A stretch of DNA of 64,000 bases, taken from Poriferisodalis sp965208485. GTDB taxonomy: Bacteria; Actinomycetota; Acidimicrobiia; Acidimicrobiales; Poriferisodalaceae. Numbering within the stretch: position 1 is the stretch's first letter; each line of letters opens with the position of its first letter. The stretch covers positions 1,054,001 through 1,118,000 of the forward strand of contig NZ_OZ242344.1 in the NCBI RefSeq assembly GCF_965208485.1. Reading direction: 5' to 3'. The notes beneath the pieces were generated by a model, which worked only from the letters and a program-made list of their open reading frames with translations, was not told where the DNA came from and ran no database searches. Shown here piece by piece: positions 18,277-26,805 of this stretch. The translations under genes and the position numbers were made by a program.

Positions 18277-20006
18277 GCGCGCCCAGACCCACAACGGGCC
18301 GCAAGCGGAGCAATAGCCGGAGCGGGCAGCGGGGCGGCACGACCTCGTCGCCGGTCACCGTCACCTTCCTCGGCGGGCTAGGCGATGTCGGGCGCAACTG
18401 CACCGTCGTCTCCCAGGACGGCAAGCTGCTCGTCATCGACTTCGGGGTGATGTTCCCCGATCCGGCCGTGATACCCGGCGTGCGCCAGATTCTGCCCGAC
18501 ATGGAGTGGCTGAAATCGAGAGCCGACGACGTCGTCGGCCTCGTCCTCACCCACGGCCACGAGGATCACCTCGGCGGGGTGCCGCATTTCCTGCGCAGCA
18601 TCGCCACGCCGCTGTATGGCTCGGCGCTGACGATGGCGCTCGCCGAGCACAAGGTGACCGAAGCCCAGCTGAGCCACCGCACGAGCTACCACTTGCTCCA
18701 CGACGGCCAGCGACGCCGGATCGGCCCGTTCGACGTCGAGGTGCTGCCGATCACCCACTCGGTGCCCCAGAGCCTGTGCGTCGTGCTGCACACGCCCGCC
18801 GGCGCGCTCGTGCACACGGGCGACTTCAAGATCGACCCCTCGCCGGTGGACGGTCGGCTGACCGACTTGGGACGCCTGCGAGCACTGGGCGACGAGGGCA
18901 TCGCCCTGCTGATGGCCGATTCCACCAATGCTGACCGCCCGGGCCGCAGTGCGTCGGAGACCGAGATCGGCGCCACGCTCCGCCGGCTGTTCAGCGAGCG
19001 CCCAGATCGGCGTCTGATCGTGAGCTGCTTCGCCAGTCACCTGCACCGGATCCAGCAGGTCTGCGACGCCGCAGCCGACGAAGGCCGCGTCGTGGTCCCT
19101 GTGGGTCGCTCAATGGTGAACAACTTCCGCATCGCACGCCAACTGGGTGTTCTGGACCTTCCGGAGCATGCGCTGTACGGCGTCGAGCAGCTCGAACGCT
19201 TCGCGCCTTCCGAGCTCTGCATCGTCTGTACCGGCAGCCAGGGCGAACCTGGCGCAGCACTCTCGCAGATCGCCAGCGGAGCGCACTCCGACGTGACGCC
19301 CCGAGACGGCGACACGGTCATCCTGTCGAGTCATCCGATCCCGGGCAACGAGCGAGCCGTGTTCCGCATGGTGTCCCGTCTGGCCCGCCAAGGTGCTGAG
19401 GTGATTCACGACGGCCACGAGATGGTGCACACCTCAGGCCACGCACAGCGTGACGAACTGCGTGACCTGCACGAAGCGTGCCGACCGCGCTGGTTCGTGC
19501 CGATCGAGGGCGAGTTCCACATGCTGGCTCGTCACGCGCAGCTCGCCCGCGAACTCGGCATGAAAGCCAAGCGGGTGCTGACGCTGACCGATGGAGCACA
19601 GATCACGCTCAAAGGCAACGAGCTCCAAGTGCGCGCCGGCGTCCCGGCGCCGTATCACTACGTGGACGGGACCCTCGACGACCCCGATGCTGAGGTCATC
19701 GGCGAACGACTTGCCCTCACGTCAGGTTTCGTGCACGTGACCGTCGTGCTTGACACCCAAGGCCGCCTGGCAGCGGCACCCGATGTCGCTTCGCGCGGCT
19801 GGCTCGACACGACGAAGCACGCCGACGTGGTCGAAGCCCTAGCCGACGAGGTCGCCGAGTCCGTCGAGCGGACTGTCAACGCATCACGGGCCAGCCCTGA
19901 CGCGGAAGAGATCGAGCGGGCGATCCGCCGCGCTGCGGGCCGCTTCGTCGGCACCCGCACCCAGCGCCGTCCCGCCATCTCCGCTGCCGTCATCTCCCTC
20001 ATGTGA
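18273..20006 (+). CDS. rnj: ribonuclease J
   Basis: 577 residues. A metallo-beta-lactamase domain begins with VTFLGGLGDVGRN; the zinc motif LTHGHEDHLGG lies near 89-99. Further ligands are in ITHSVPQS and HTGDFKID, and the beta-CASP part includes FASHLHRIQQ, CTGSQGEPGA and HTSGHAQRDEL. RNase J is a 5' exo/endoribonuclease for mRNA turnover and rRNA maturation. The N-terminus has a basic Ser/Arg tail of about 25 residues. The start is TTG overlapping the dapA stop; there is no nearby ATG alternative that keeps the first beta strand. Confidence 0.93.
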   Translation: MSAPRPTTGRKRSNSRSGQRGGTTSSPVTVTFLGGLGDVGRNCTVVSQDGKLLVIDFGVMFPDPAVIPGVRQILPDMEWLKSRADDVVGLVLTHGHEDHLGGVPHFLRSIATPLYGSALTMALAEHKVTEAQLSHRTSYHLLHDGQRRRIGPFDVEVLPITHSVPQSLCVVLHTPAGALVHTGDFKIDPSPVDGRLTDLGRLRALGDEGIALLMADSTNADRPGRSASETEIGATLRRLFSERPDRRLIVSCFASHLHRIQQVCDAAADEGRVVVPVGRSMVNNFRIARQLGVLDLPEHALYGVEQLERFAPSELCIVCTGSQGEPGAALSQIASGAHSDVTPRDGDTVILSSHPIPGNERAVFRMVSRLARQGAEVIHDGHEMVHTSGHAQRDELRDLHEACRPRWFVPIEGEFHMLARHAQLARELGMKAKRVLTLTDGAQITLKGNELQVRAGVPAPYHYVDGTLDDPDAEVIGERLALTSGFVHVTVVLDTQGRLAAAPDVASRGWLDTTKHADVVEALADEVAESVERTVNASRASPDAEEIERAIRRAAGRFVGTRTQRRPAISAAVISLM

Positions 20007-20195
20007 GCTTCGACCGATCAGTTCGGGAAGCTTCGACCGACCATTTCCGGAGACTCGAACCCGTGGGAGAAGGCCTCTGCATCGGTGTCGAGAATGCCGG
20101 CGGCCAGACCGCAGACCGACTTCGGCCGGAAGCTGAACCCTGGACCGATCCAGCGCACCCCGAAGCCAATTCGGAACCGGTGGCACGGTCCGGCC
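20007..20195. other. intergenic region with a 23-bp tandem duplication
   Basis: AGCTTCGACCGA occurs at 20006-20017 and again at 20029-20040, as part of two 23-bp tandem near-repeats directly after the RNase J stop. No terminator hairpin or clear promoter was found before ATG 20196. Confidence 0.45.
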
Positions 20196-21116
20196 ATGAC
20201 GGCTGTCACGCTCGACATCGAGCCGCTCGATGCCACGTTCGGAGCGTGGGGGCACGACATCGAGCTGCGCTCCATCGACGACGCCACCTTTGCCGCACTG
20301 CACGAAACCTGGCTGGAGTACGCGCTGCTGATCTTCTCGGGCCTGTTCCTGACCAGCGACGAGCAGGACGCATTTGCACGGCGTTTCGGCAATCTGGAAT
20401 TCAATGCGGCGCCGATCTCCAATGTCGGCAAGGACGGCGAAGTCCACCACGAGTCCGGCGACGACTTGGTCAAGTCGCTGAAGGGCAACTGGGGCTGGCA
20501 CCACGACAGCACCTACATGCCCCCGCAGGCCAAGGGCGCAGTGTTCACCGCCGAGTTGGTGCCCCGCGACGGCGCGGACACCGGCTGGGCCGACATGCGA
20601 GCGGCATACGAGGCGCTTTCAGAAGAAGACCGCGATCTGGTGCACACGCTCGAAGCGCACCATTCGCTCTACTACAGCCAGGGTCGGGCGGGGCTGCTGC
20701 CGAAGCAGAAGGACGACGGCAGCTACGGCATGTACGGCTGCCACGACATGGACGTCTCAGTCCGGCCGCTGGTGAAGGTCCATCCCGATACCGGGCGCCC
20801 GAACCTGCTCATCGGCCGCCATGCGCACGACATCATCGGCATGGATCCCGACGAGTCGGTGGCGCTGTTGGACCGACTGAACCGGGAGGCCTGCCAGCCG
20901 CCGCGCATCTACCAGCACGCCTGGACCGCGGGCGAGGCGGTGATCTGGGACAACCGCCGTCTGATGCATCAGGGCGTGCCGTTCGACATGTCCCAGCCTC
21001 GCAAGATGCGGCACACCTGTATTGCGGGCGATCTGGCTGCCGAGCTGGCACTGAACCACACGGCAGAGTCCGCTGGGTTCAAGCACGATCGCGAGCACTT
21101 GCTCAACTCGGGCTAG
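20196..21116 (+). CDS. TauD/TfdA-family Fe(II)/2-oxoglutarate dioxygenase
   Basis: 306 residues from ATG 20196; the frame is open from 20085 but the extra N-terminus does not resemble the family. The iron triad is visible as HHDST (HxD, in WGWHHDSTY) and the distal histidine in DNRRLMHQGV. The 2-oxoglutarate-binding arginine is probably in RKMRHTCIAGD. Such enzymes hydroxylate or cleave small sulfonates, phenoxy acids or related substrates using 2-oxoglutarate and O2. The substrate cannot be assigned. It is followed by small catabolic-type genes (DUF1330, RidA) on the same strand. Confidence 0.85.
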   Translation: MTAVTLDIEPLDATFGAWGHDIELRSIDDATFAALHETWLEYALLIFSGLFLTSDEQDAFARRFGNLEFNAAPISNVGKDGEVHHESGDDLVKSLKGNWGWHHDSTYMPPQAKGAVFTAELVPRDGADTGWADMRAAYEALSEEDRDLVHTLEAHHSLYYSQGRAGLLPKQKDDGSYGMYGCHDMDVSVRPLVKVHPDTGRPNLLIGRHAHDIIGMDPDESVALLDRLNREACQPPRIYQHAWTAGEAVIWDNRRLMHQGVPFDMSQPRKMRHTCIAGDLAAELALNHTAESAGFKHDREHLLNSG

Positions 21117-21171
21117 CGGCGGCGCTTGTTTCCGGGACTGCCAGCATCCATCCGGCTGTGAGAGGAGCCAT

Positions 21172-21459
21172 GTGACTGCTTACGTCATCACGCGGGTCGA
21201 CGTGACCGACCCCGACCAGTACGAGAAATACAAGGCGCTGTCGCCGGCCGCTGTTGCCGAGAGCGGTGGCAGGTTCATCGTGCGAGGCGGCGAATCGGTG
21301 ACCCTCGAGGGCCCCGAGGAGACCCGACGCCTCGTCGTGCTGGAGTTCCCCGACGTGGACTCGGCGAAGGGGTTCTACGACTCCGAGAAATACCGCCACG
21401 CCCGCGATGTCAGGGCTGGTGCAGCCGAATTCCAGATGGTGGTCGTCGAGGGCGTCTAG
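21172..21459 (+). CDS. DUF1330 family protein
   Basis: 95 residues from GTG 21172, with AGGAG five bases upstream. It begins AYVITRVDVTDPDQYEKY and ends VVVEGV, the typical DUF1330 dimeric alpha-beta barrel. Function of the family is not settled; members occur in catabolic clusters. Its TAG stop lies inside the left arm of the inverted-repeat element at 21456. Confidence 0.85.
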   Translation: MTAYVITRVDVTDPDQYEKYKALSPAAVAESGGRFIVRGGESVTLEGPEETRRLVVLEFPDVDSAKGFYDSEKYRHARDVRAGAAEFQMVVVEGV

Positions 21460-21562
21460 GAAACTGCTGATTTATTCGGATCCGGGCAAGTCTGCAACGC
21501 TCTGACCTGCGGCTTTGTGTCCGTGAATCGGCGATTTCGGCAATTGCTCAGCAGTCTCCTAG
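21456..21562. repeat. 107-bp inverted-repeat element (dispersed family)
   Basis: CTAGGAAACTGCTGA (21456-21470) and TCAGCAGTCTCCTAG (21548-21562) are inverted repeats with one mismatch. The interior carries CTGACCTGCGG (21502-21512) and GATTTCGGCAA. The same core on the other strand recurs at 42029-42128 and, with different flanks, at 42792 and 44512. It has no ORF. Confidence 0.65.
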
Positions 21563-21616
21563 CCCGACCCGCGTCTACGGTTGCGTTCCGGCACTACCCA
21601 ACCAGGAGCGAGCACT

Positions 21617-22003
21617 ATGGCGCGCACGTCGATTGAGATCGAGAGCTTCCAGCACGCGAATCCGATTCCCGCCGCGACGCGGATCGGGCCGTTCATCACC
21701 AGCAGCATCACACCGCCGACCAATCCCGGGGGCCGCGACATCCCGGACTCCCTGGAGGAGCAGATCGAGAACCTGTTCACCCACGTCGGCCAGATGCTCG
21801 AAGGGGCCGGCGCCACCTGGGACGACATGGCCAAGATGACGTTCTACGTCACCGACCCGGCGGCATCACGACCGGCGCTGAACGGGCCGTGGCTGGAGCG
21901 CTTCCCCGACCCCGAGTCGCGGCCCGCTCGCCACAACATGAAGGTGGAAGGCGGCGGCCCGGTGCAGATCTCCTGCACCTTCGAGGCCTACGTCGAAGAC
22001 TGA
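21617..22003 (+). CDS. RidA family protein (YjgF/UK114)
   Basis: 128 residues from ATG 21617, with AGGAG nine bases upstream; the frame is open from 21581 but the added residues lack family similarity. It reads FITSSITPPTNPGG and KMTFYVTDPAASRPALN, matching the RidA trimer fold. RidA proteins hydrolyse reactive enamine and imine intermediates. It lies downstream of the dioxygenase and DUF1330 genes. Confidence 0.85.
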   Translation: MARTSIEIESFQHANPIPAATRIGPFITSSITPPTNPGGRDIPDSLEEQIENLFTHVGQMLEGAGATWDDMAKMTFYVTDPAASRPALNGPWLERFPDPESRPARHNMKVEGGGPVQISCTFEAYVED

Positions 22004-22019
22004 GCCGCCCTGTCGGTGT

Positions 22020-22043
22020 GTATATGCACCTGTGTGCATATGC
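22020..22043. terminator. inverted repeat between convergent genes
   Basis: GTATATGCAC and GTGCATATGC (22020-22029 and 22034-22043) form a near-perfect stem with a four-base loop between the convergent RidA and hydratase genes. No T-run follows, so termination is a guess. Confidence 0.35.
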
Positions 22044-22058
22044 ACCAGTGCCGAGATC

Positions 22059-22865
22059 TCAGTCCTCGGGCAAGCCGACGCCGAAGCTGATCTGGCCCAG
22101 GGGGCCGAAGTCGGCGACGATGGCGTCGCCGTGCCGGATGGTGCGCGCACGGATGAACGAGCCGGACAGGATCGAGTGGCCGGCGGACATGGTGACGCCG
22201 AATTCGTGGAGCTTTCTGGCGAGCCACGCCACTGAGTTGATGGGGTTGCCCATCACGGCGGCGGCCGTGCCGGATTCCTCGAGGTCGCCGTTGATGTACA
22301 GCGCACCGCCGAGGTGCCGGATGTCCACGTCGTCGAGGCGCTGGGGGCGGCCGCCGACGATGATGAAGCCGCACGAGGCGGCGTCGGCGATGCTGTCGAC
22401 CACGCCGGCCTGGGTGCTGCGGCGGTTGTAGCGCCGGTCCACCACTTCGACGGCGGGAACGATGAAGTCGGTGGCCCGCATCACGTCCACGGCATTCGTG
22501 CCGGGGCCGCCGAGGTCGGACTTCAGCACGAACACGAACTCGATCTCGACGAGCGGCACGTTCAGGATCGAGGCCGGCACGATCGAACCCTCGTCGAGGA
22601 ACCAGTTGTCGAACAGCGTGCCGTAGTCGGGCTCGGTGGCGCCCGTGGTCGAGCGCATGGCCTTGGAGGTCAGCCCGACCTTGTGACCTTTGACGATCCG
22701 GCCGGCCGCCACCTTGGCCTCGGTGACGTACTGGCCGATGGCATAGGCGTCGGAGATTTCGGCGCCTGGGTAGGTGTCGGTGATCGGGTCGATCCACTCG
22801 CGGGTGTTCTCGGCGTGCAGCAGCGCCGCGGCCGCTTCCCGCCGCTGCTCGTCGGTCATCGCCAT
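22059..22865 (-). CDS. 2-keto-4-pentenoate hydratase / 2-oxohept-3-enedioate hydratase family
   Basis: 268 residues; GGGGAG lies seven bases before the ATG. The fold is the fumarylacetoacetate-hydrolase superfamily, MhpD/HpaH branch: GHKVGLTSKAM, a metal-site EIEFVFVL (ExE), and SAGHSILSGSFIRA near the C-terminus. These enzymes add water to 2-hydroxydienoates in meta-cleavage pathways of aromatic compounds, with a divalent metal. No ring-cleavage dioxygenase is in the window, so the pathway is unknown. Confidence 0.88.
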   Translation of the reverse strand: MAMTDEQRREAAAALLHAENTREWIDPITDTYPGAEISDAYAIGQYVTEAKVAAGRIVKGHKVGLTSKAMRSTTGATEPDYGTLFDNWFLDEGSIVPASILNVPLVEIEFVFVLKSDLGGPGTNAVDVMRATDFIVPAVEVVDRRYNRRSTQAGVVDSIADAASCGFIIVGGRPQRLDDVDIRHLGGALYINGDLEESGTAAAVMGNPINSVAWLARKLHEFGVTMSAGHSILSGSFIRARTIRHGDAIVADFGPLGQISFGVGLPED

Positions 22866-22960
22866 GTCGTGCTCCCCGTCGCCGGCGCTCCAGCGCGCCT
22901 CATCGCCAACCAGCCGAGAACGCTAGAGCTTCCGCCACACTGCTCACCCGCCAAGGTGAG

Positions 22961-24268
22961 TCACGCGAAGCCGAAGATCGGCGGGAAGGCCACGACGACG
23001 ATGCCAGCCCATGCCGCGTAGATCACGAAGTGGGCCGTCTGCCAGCGAACGAGATCGTCGAATGGACGTTGGCGACGCCATAACGCCATGCAGAGCCAAA
23101 CACTCCCGGCCAGGTTCACCAAGAAGATGGCATTGATGCCCGCAATTGCCGCTCGGTTCGGACTCCAACCGAAGTCCGCGATGCGCCCGATCACGGCCGC
23201 AAACGTCAAAACGCCGGTGAGCAGCCCTGCAGCGGCGAGCACCGTCGCAGCTCCATCGAAGAATCCCGGCCGATCGCTCGGGCGTCGAGCGGCGCCATAG
23301 AACAGCAGAAGGCCGACGACGAAGCCAAGCATCACGTTGAACAGGATGAGCGCCTCCCGTTCGCCCTCGATGCTGCGACCCGTCGCCGGTACAGCGACGA
23401 GGAACACCACCAGCATCGCGGCGAACAGCGGCGTGAAGATGTACGCCAGCATCGAAGCGAACTTCGAGACAGCGCCGGCCCAGAACTCGACAAGCCAGGC
23501 GGTGACGACCACTGCGCCTGCCGCCCCGGCCACCATCACCCACTCGGTCATCCACCTCGTGTCGACGTCGAGGGCAACGAAGGCGCCGACGGTGAGTGCG
23601 CTGAACACGGCGCCCGCCAGTGCGATCAGCACGTAGTAGACGCTCATTTCGCCGGTGAAGCGCACATAGTCCATGCGCTGGTCTGACAGCCGCCAGCACG
23701 CTCCGGTCCGAGCGAGGCCGAGGACCAGCCACAACAGCACGGGCAGGTGGAGCGCCGCCAACACGAAAGTCGAACCGTCATCATCGAACGGATAGGCGTT
23801 GATGACGGCTGCGGAAGCTGCGAAGACGGCGACGATCACGGCCGTTGCCCAATGCGGCGGCCTCTTCAGCCAGACGAACCAGCCGCCCAGCGGAGCCAAG
23901 ACAAGCAAGCTGACGTTGCGCGCATAGAAGCCGGCGTCGTCGGAGTCGACCAAGCCGAATCCGAACGCCTCGGGCAGGCGCACAGCCACAGCCGCCGCGA
24001 CGGCGAACGCCGCCAGGGCCCGGCCGCGTCGCTCAGAACCCCGCTCGTCGGCCTCTGTCGGCGCCGGCTCGGGTTCGTCCCACAGCCCGGCGAAGCGCTC
24101 TCGTGCCAGTTGCCGCACGACCGGATCACTCAGCGACCGTCGCTTGGCAGCAATCAGATCAGCTTCGTCGGCGGCAAGTCCCGCCGCCCGCAACATCTCG
24201 CTTTCGGGGGCCAGCAGGCCACCCAACCGATCCGAGACGAATGCGGCCGGGTCGTCGTCATCAGGCAT
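22961..24268 (-). CDS. polytopic membrane protein, DUF4153-like
   Basis: 435 residues. The first 85 are soluble and acidic to basic (MPDDDDPAAF to GSERRG). About ten hydrophobic helices follow, including FVLAALHLPVLLWLVLGLA and MSVYYVLIALAGAVFSALT. The run HLPVLLWLVLG followed by RFTGEMSVYYVLIAL resembles DUF4153 membrane proteins, from memory. Function unknown. Its ATG overlaps the stop of a vapC remnant (ATGCCTGA), so the gene now lies directly downstream of the broken TA locus. Confidence 0.6.
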   Translation of the reverse strand: MPDDDDPAAFVSDRLGGLLAPESEMLRAAGLAADEADLIAAKRRSLSDPVVRQLARERFAGLWDEPEPAPTEADERGSERRGRALAAFAVAAAVAVRLPEAFGFGLVDSDDAGFYARNVSLLVLAPLGGWFVWLKRPPHWATAVIVAVFAASAAVINAYPFDDDGSTFVLAALHLPVLLWLVLGLARTGACWRLSDQRMDYVRFTGEMSVYYVLIALAGAVFSALTVGAFVALDVDTRWMTEWVMVAGAAGAVVVTAWLVEFWAGAVSKFASMLAYIFTPLFAAMLVVFLVAVPATGRSIEGEREALILFNVMLGFVVGLLLFYGAARRPSDRPGFFDGAATVLAAAGLLTGVLTFAAVIGRIADFGWSPNRAAIAGINAIFLVNLAGSVWLCMALWRRQRPFDDLVRWQTAHFVIYAAWAGIVVVAFPPIFGFA

Positions 24269-24391
24269 TCAGAACGAGCACCCGCGACTCATTGTCTGCC
24301 AGCGAAGCCATGGCACTGTCGAAGGTCGCGACGCAGCCGCCGTGACGTTCGGCCAAGGCGATGAGGTGTGCGACATCAGAAAGAGGCGTCA
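24261..24391 (-). pseudogene. VapC PIN-domain toxin remnant (C-terminus only)
   Basis: After the antitoxin stop, the minus strand reads PLSDVAHLIALAERHG, then GCVATFDSAMASLA and ends VLVLNA. This is the C-terminal quarter of a VapC toxin (helix plus ATFD strand with a late acidic residue). The N-terminal and central PIN domain with the first catalytic aspartates is absent. An in-frame-looking deletion has joined the end of vapB to the end of vapC, so no active RNase can be made. Confidence 0.7.
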
Positions 24392-24610
24392 CCAACCCGC
24401 GCTCGCTGCGCGAACCATCTCCGGCGTTATCGGGCCGCTGTCAAGGTCGGCCTCGAACCCAGGCACTCCCCCAGAATCAGCCGGCGGGCGTTGCCGGCAT
24501 CCGCGACGAGCCAGTTCCGACATGGCTGCCCCAATCGAAACGCCTCGCTTCCGTGCCAGCGAGCGCGCTACGGCAAGCACATCGTCGTCTAGGTCGAGTG
24601 TCGTTCGCAT
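24389..24610 (-). CDS. VapB-family antitoxin
   Basis: 73 residues from ATG 24610 (MRTTLDLDDDVLAVARSLA). The N-terminus is a ribbon-helix-helix and the tail ITPEMVR is the usual C-terminal toxin-contact end. Length is normal. Its toxin partner immediately downstream is deleted to a 40-residue stub. It may persist as an autoregulator or as an anti-addiction antitoxin; this is inferred. Confidence 0.75.
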   Translation of the reverse strand: MRTTLDLDDDVLAVARSLARKRGVSIGAAMSELARRGCRQRPPADSGGVPGFEADLDSGPITPEMVRAASAGW

Positions 24611-24682
24611 CTCTTCACTATGACACCGCAACGTCACAACTCGATGGCATGCACCCGTCGAGTGGTTCTGTTGTTGTACGGA

Positions 24683-25324
24683 CTAGTAGGTCGGGTTGCC
24701 CCAGGTCTCGTCGAAGACGATCTCCGACAGCGGCAGGCGGTCCAGCTTGCGCGGGAACGGCGTGGACCGGTAGCCGACGGCAATGTGGGCCGCCGTGGCC
24801 ACGCCCTCGGGAACGTCCAGCATCTCGGCGACCTGCGGCTCGTACATGCACAGCAGCGTCGTGAGCGCCGTGCCCAGGCCGGCCTCACGGCAGCCGAGCA
24901 GGAAGTTCTGCACGGCCGGGTAGATCGAGCCGCCGCCCACGACGCTGAGCCGTCCCAGCTCGGTGTCGGTGGGATGCACGCCGTCGAGGTAGCCGCAGGC
25001 CACCACGATCACCGGCACCTCGGCGAAGTGCTCCGCGAAGTGGTCAGCGCTGTCAAGCAGGCGGTTGGCCCTCTCGCCGACGATCTCGATGTCGCCCGAC
25101 CGGGCCATGCCCAGGTAGGCCTTCCACGGCTCCAGGTACCACTCCTGCAGCTGCCGCTTCTTCGCCTCGTCGCGCACCACGATGAACCGCACCGGCTGGC
25201 GGTTGCCGCCCTGGGGCGCATGCCGCGCATAGTCGAACGCCCGCTCCAGCGTCTCGTCCGACACCGGATCGGTTGTGAAGTACCTCGTCGTCATCGACGT
25301 CAGTGCTGCCTCGCCAAGTTCCAT
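24683..25324 (-). CDS. nitroreductase family protein
   Basis: 213 residues from ATG 25324, preceded by GAGGAA. The fold begins TRYFTTDPVSDETLERAF (FMN-binding Arg at the start), HAPQGGNRQPVRFIVV (FMN contact) and ends HIAVGYRSTPFPRKLDRLPL. Members use FMN and NAD(P)H to reduce nitro, quinone or dehalogenation substrates. The substrate is unknown. The longer frame to 25606 reads into the divergent intergenic region and is not credible. Confidence 0.85.
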   Translation of the reverse strand: MELGEAALTSMTTRYFTTDPVSDETLERAFDYARHAPQGGNRQPVRFIVVRDEAKKRQLQEWYLEPWKAYLGMARSGDIEIVGERANRLLDSADHFAEHFAEVPVIVVACGYLDGVHPTDTELGRLSVVGGGSIYPAVQNFLLGCREAGLGTALTTLLCMYEPQVAEMLDVPEGVATAAHIAVGYRSTPFPRKLDRLPLSEIVFDETWGNPTY

Positions 25325-25617
25325 GGCTTCCTCGTTTCCTTGGATTGCGCCGTTGCCGGCCCGACGCCGACCCCCGCCGACGGCGGCGCCACAGTACCCA
25401 CCGAGCGCGTCCCTGGCCGCCCGCGTCCGCGCCGAGTAACGAGGAGGTCTCGCTGCGATCGACAGGGAAGCGCAACGCGACAGCAGCGCACACGGGCGAC
25501 GTCGCCAGTAACGACGGGATGCACGGCACTCGATAGTCGCTTGGTCTTGTGGCTGAAATATATCTAGATTAACTGGCAATTGACGAACCTTGGTCATGGT
25601 CGGCATTTGGAGGCTGC

Positions 25618-26196
25618 ATGACTACCATCGCAACCATGACGACAGAAGGTGACTCCGACACCGAGTCGCCATCGACGGCACCTGTGCCCGCAATCAGGCA
25701 GCCGTCCGAGCAGACGAGCGGCCTCGACGCCGCGAATCGCCGGTTGCTCGTCCCCGTGCTGACAACCGTCCTCGGTGCGCTCATCGCCGGCGTCTTCCTG
25801 CTCGCTGTCGCCGGCTTCAACACGCTGCGTAGCGACATCCAATCGCTGCGCGATGACATGAAGACCGAGATAGGCACCCTGCGCAGCGACATGAAGACCG
25901 AGATAGGCACCCTGCGCAGCGACATGAACAACGAGATAGGCACCCTGCGCAGCGACATGAACAACGAGATAGGCACCCTGCGCAGCGACATGAACAACGA
26001 AGCAGGCACCCTGCGCAGCGACATGAACAACGAAGCAGGCACCCTGCGCAGCGAGATGGCCGGCTTCCGCGAAGACACCGACGCACGTTTCGAAGCGGTC
26101 AACACACGGCTCGATGCCATCAACGCGGTGCTGCTAGATCACACCGACCGGTTGGCCCGCATCGAGACCCACCTCGACATTCGCCCAGCCAGCTAG
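25618..26196 (+). CDS. membrane-anchored hendecad coiled-coil protein
   Basis: 192 residues; GGAGG lies four bases before ATG. A disordered N-terminus is followed by one transmembrane helix (VPVLTTVLGALIAGVFLLAV, about 42-61). Then comes a coiled coil of 11-residue repeats of the TLRSDMNNEIG type (about 75-145), ending in DARFEAVNTRLDAIN. Six 33-bp units are near-identical. The pattern resembles DUF1640-like or phage-tail-fibre-like coiled coils. Function unknown; an envelope-spanning spacer is a guess. Confidence 0.6.
   Translation: MTTIATMTTEGDSDTESPSTAPVPAIRQPSEQTSGLDAANRRLLVPVLTTVLGALIAGVFLLAVAGFNTLRSDIQSLRDDMKTEIGTLRSDMKTEIGTLRSDMNNEIGTLRSDMNNEIGTLRSDMNNEAGTLRSDMNNEAGTLRSEMAGFREDTDARFEAVNTRLDAINAVLLDHTDRLARIETHLDIRPAS
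25861..26058 (+). repeat. 33-bp tandem repeat, six units
   Basis: Units at 25861, 25894, 25927, 25960, 25993 and 26026 encode an 11-residue hendecad. They differ at two sites only (AAGACC or AACAAC; GAGATA or GAAGCA), arranged in adjacent pairs, consistent with stepwise duplication. Length change keeps the frame and the coiled-coil register. Confidence 0.95.
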
Positions 26197-26234
26197 CGCA
26201 ACCGCGAGGCCCCGGTCGTCATCACCGCGGTGCC

Positions 26235-26483
26235 TCAGAGGCGAGGCCGCTTGGTGCGTCTGATCTCTTGGCTGACCGGATCCACCTCGAATCGCGTCGG
26301 CTCAAGCGCCAGCACACCGAGCAGCGGCTCGCAGCCCGGCGGACCGTACACCACCCGCACGAAGGCATCCGAGTCCATGAACTCGAGCCGGGCACCGGTG
26401 AACTCGGCGGTCTGGCTGCTGCCGTCGGCCAACTCGTAGGAATCGCTGCCGTAGGGCTGACAGGGGTCCCGGGTTTGGGTCCA
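26235..26483 (-). pseudogene. clan AA aspartic protease, C-terminal fragment cut by an IS
   Basis: The minus strand reads YELADGSSQTAEFTGARLEF, then VRVVYGPPGCEPLLGVLALE and ends at TGA 26235. This matches the C-terminal half of small retropepsin-like (clan AA) proteases, often paired with toxin-antitoxin-like genes. The N-terminal half with the catalytic DTG is missing, replaced by the left end of the IS3 element. Confidence 0.6.
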
Positions 26484-26526
26484 TGAGTTGTGGGTCTGAT
26501 TCCCGGTGGATGGGAGGATGACCACG

Positions 26527-26805
26527 ATGAGGAGAAGGCGTCATACGCCCGGGCAGGCGGTTCGCAAGCTGCGCGAGGGCGAGAAGCGTCTGAACGGCGG
26601 CGAGGAGCTGGACTCGGTGCTGCGAGCGTTGGAGATCACCGAGTCCGCTTGGAGTCGGTGGCGCAGCGCCTATGGCGGGATGAGGGTCGCTGATGTGAAG
26701 CGCCTCAAGGAGCTTGAGTCCGAGAACGCCCGGCTGGAGAAGCTGCTCGCTGAGGCCGAGCTGGACAAGGCGATGCTCAAGGACCTCACCGAGGGAAAAT
26801 GGTGA
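26527..26805 (+). CDS. IS3-family transposase OrfA
   Basis: 92 residues from ATG 26527, nine bases after GGAGG; ATG 26518 is also in frame. It has an N-terminal helix-turn-helix (ITESAWSRWRSAYGGM) and a C-terminal leucine-zipper-like helix ending KDLTEGKW. The stop overlaps the OrfB start (ATGGTGA), and GGGAAAATG just before it could serve as a -1 slippery site to make OrfAB. Confidence 0.85.
   Translation: MRRRRHTPGQAVRKLREGEKRLNGGEELDSVLRALEITESAWSRWRSAYGGMRVADVKRLKELESENARLEKLLAEAELDKAMLKDLTEGKW

Noticed and set aside
20003..21175. 390-residue frame overlapping the dioxygenase gene
   Set aside because: It is a +1 shadow with Arg/Gly-rich content; the dioxygenase frame carries the iron triad.
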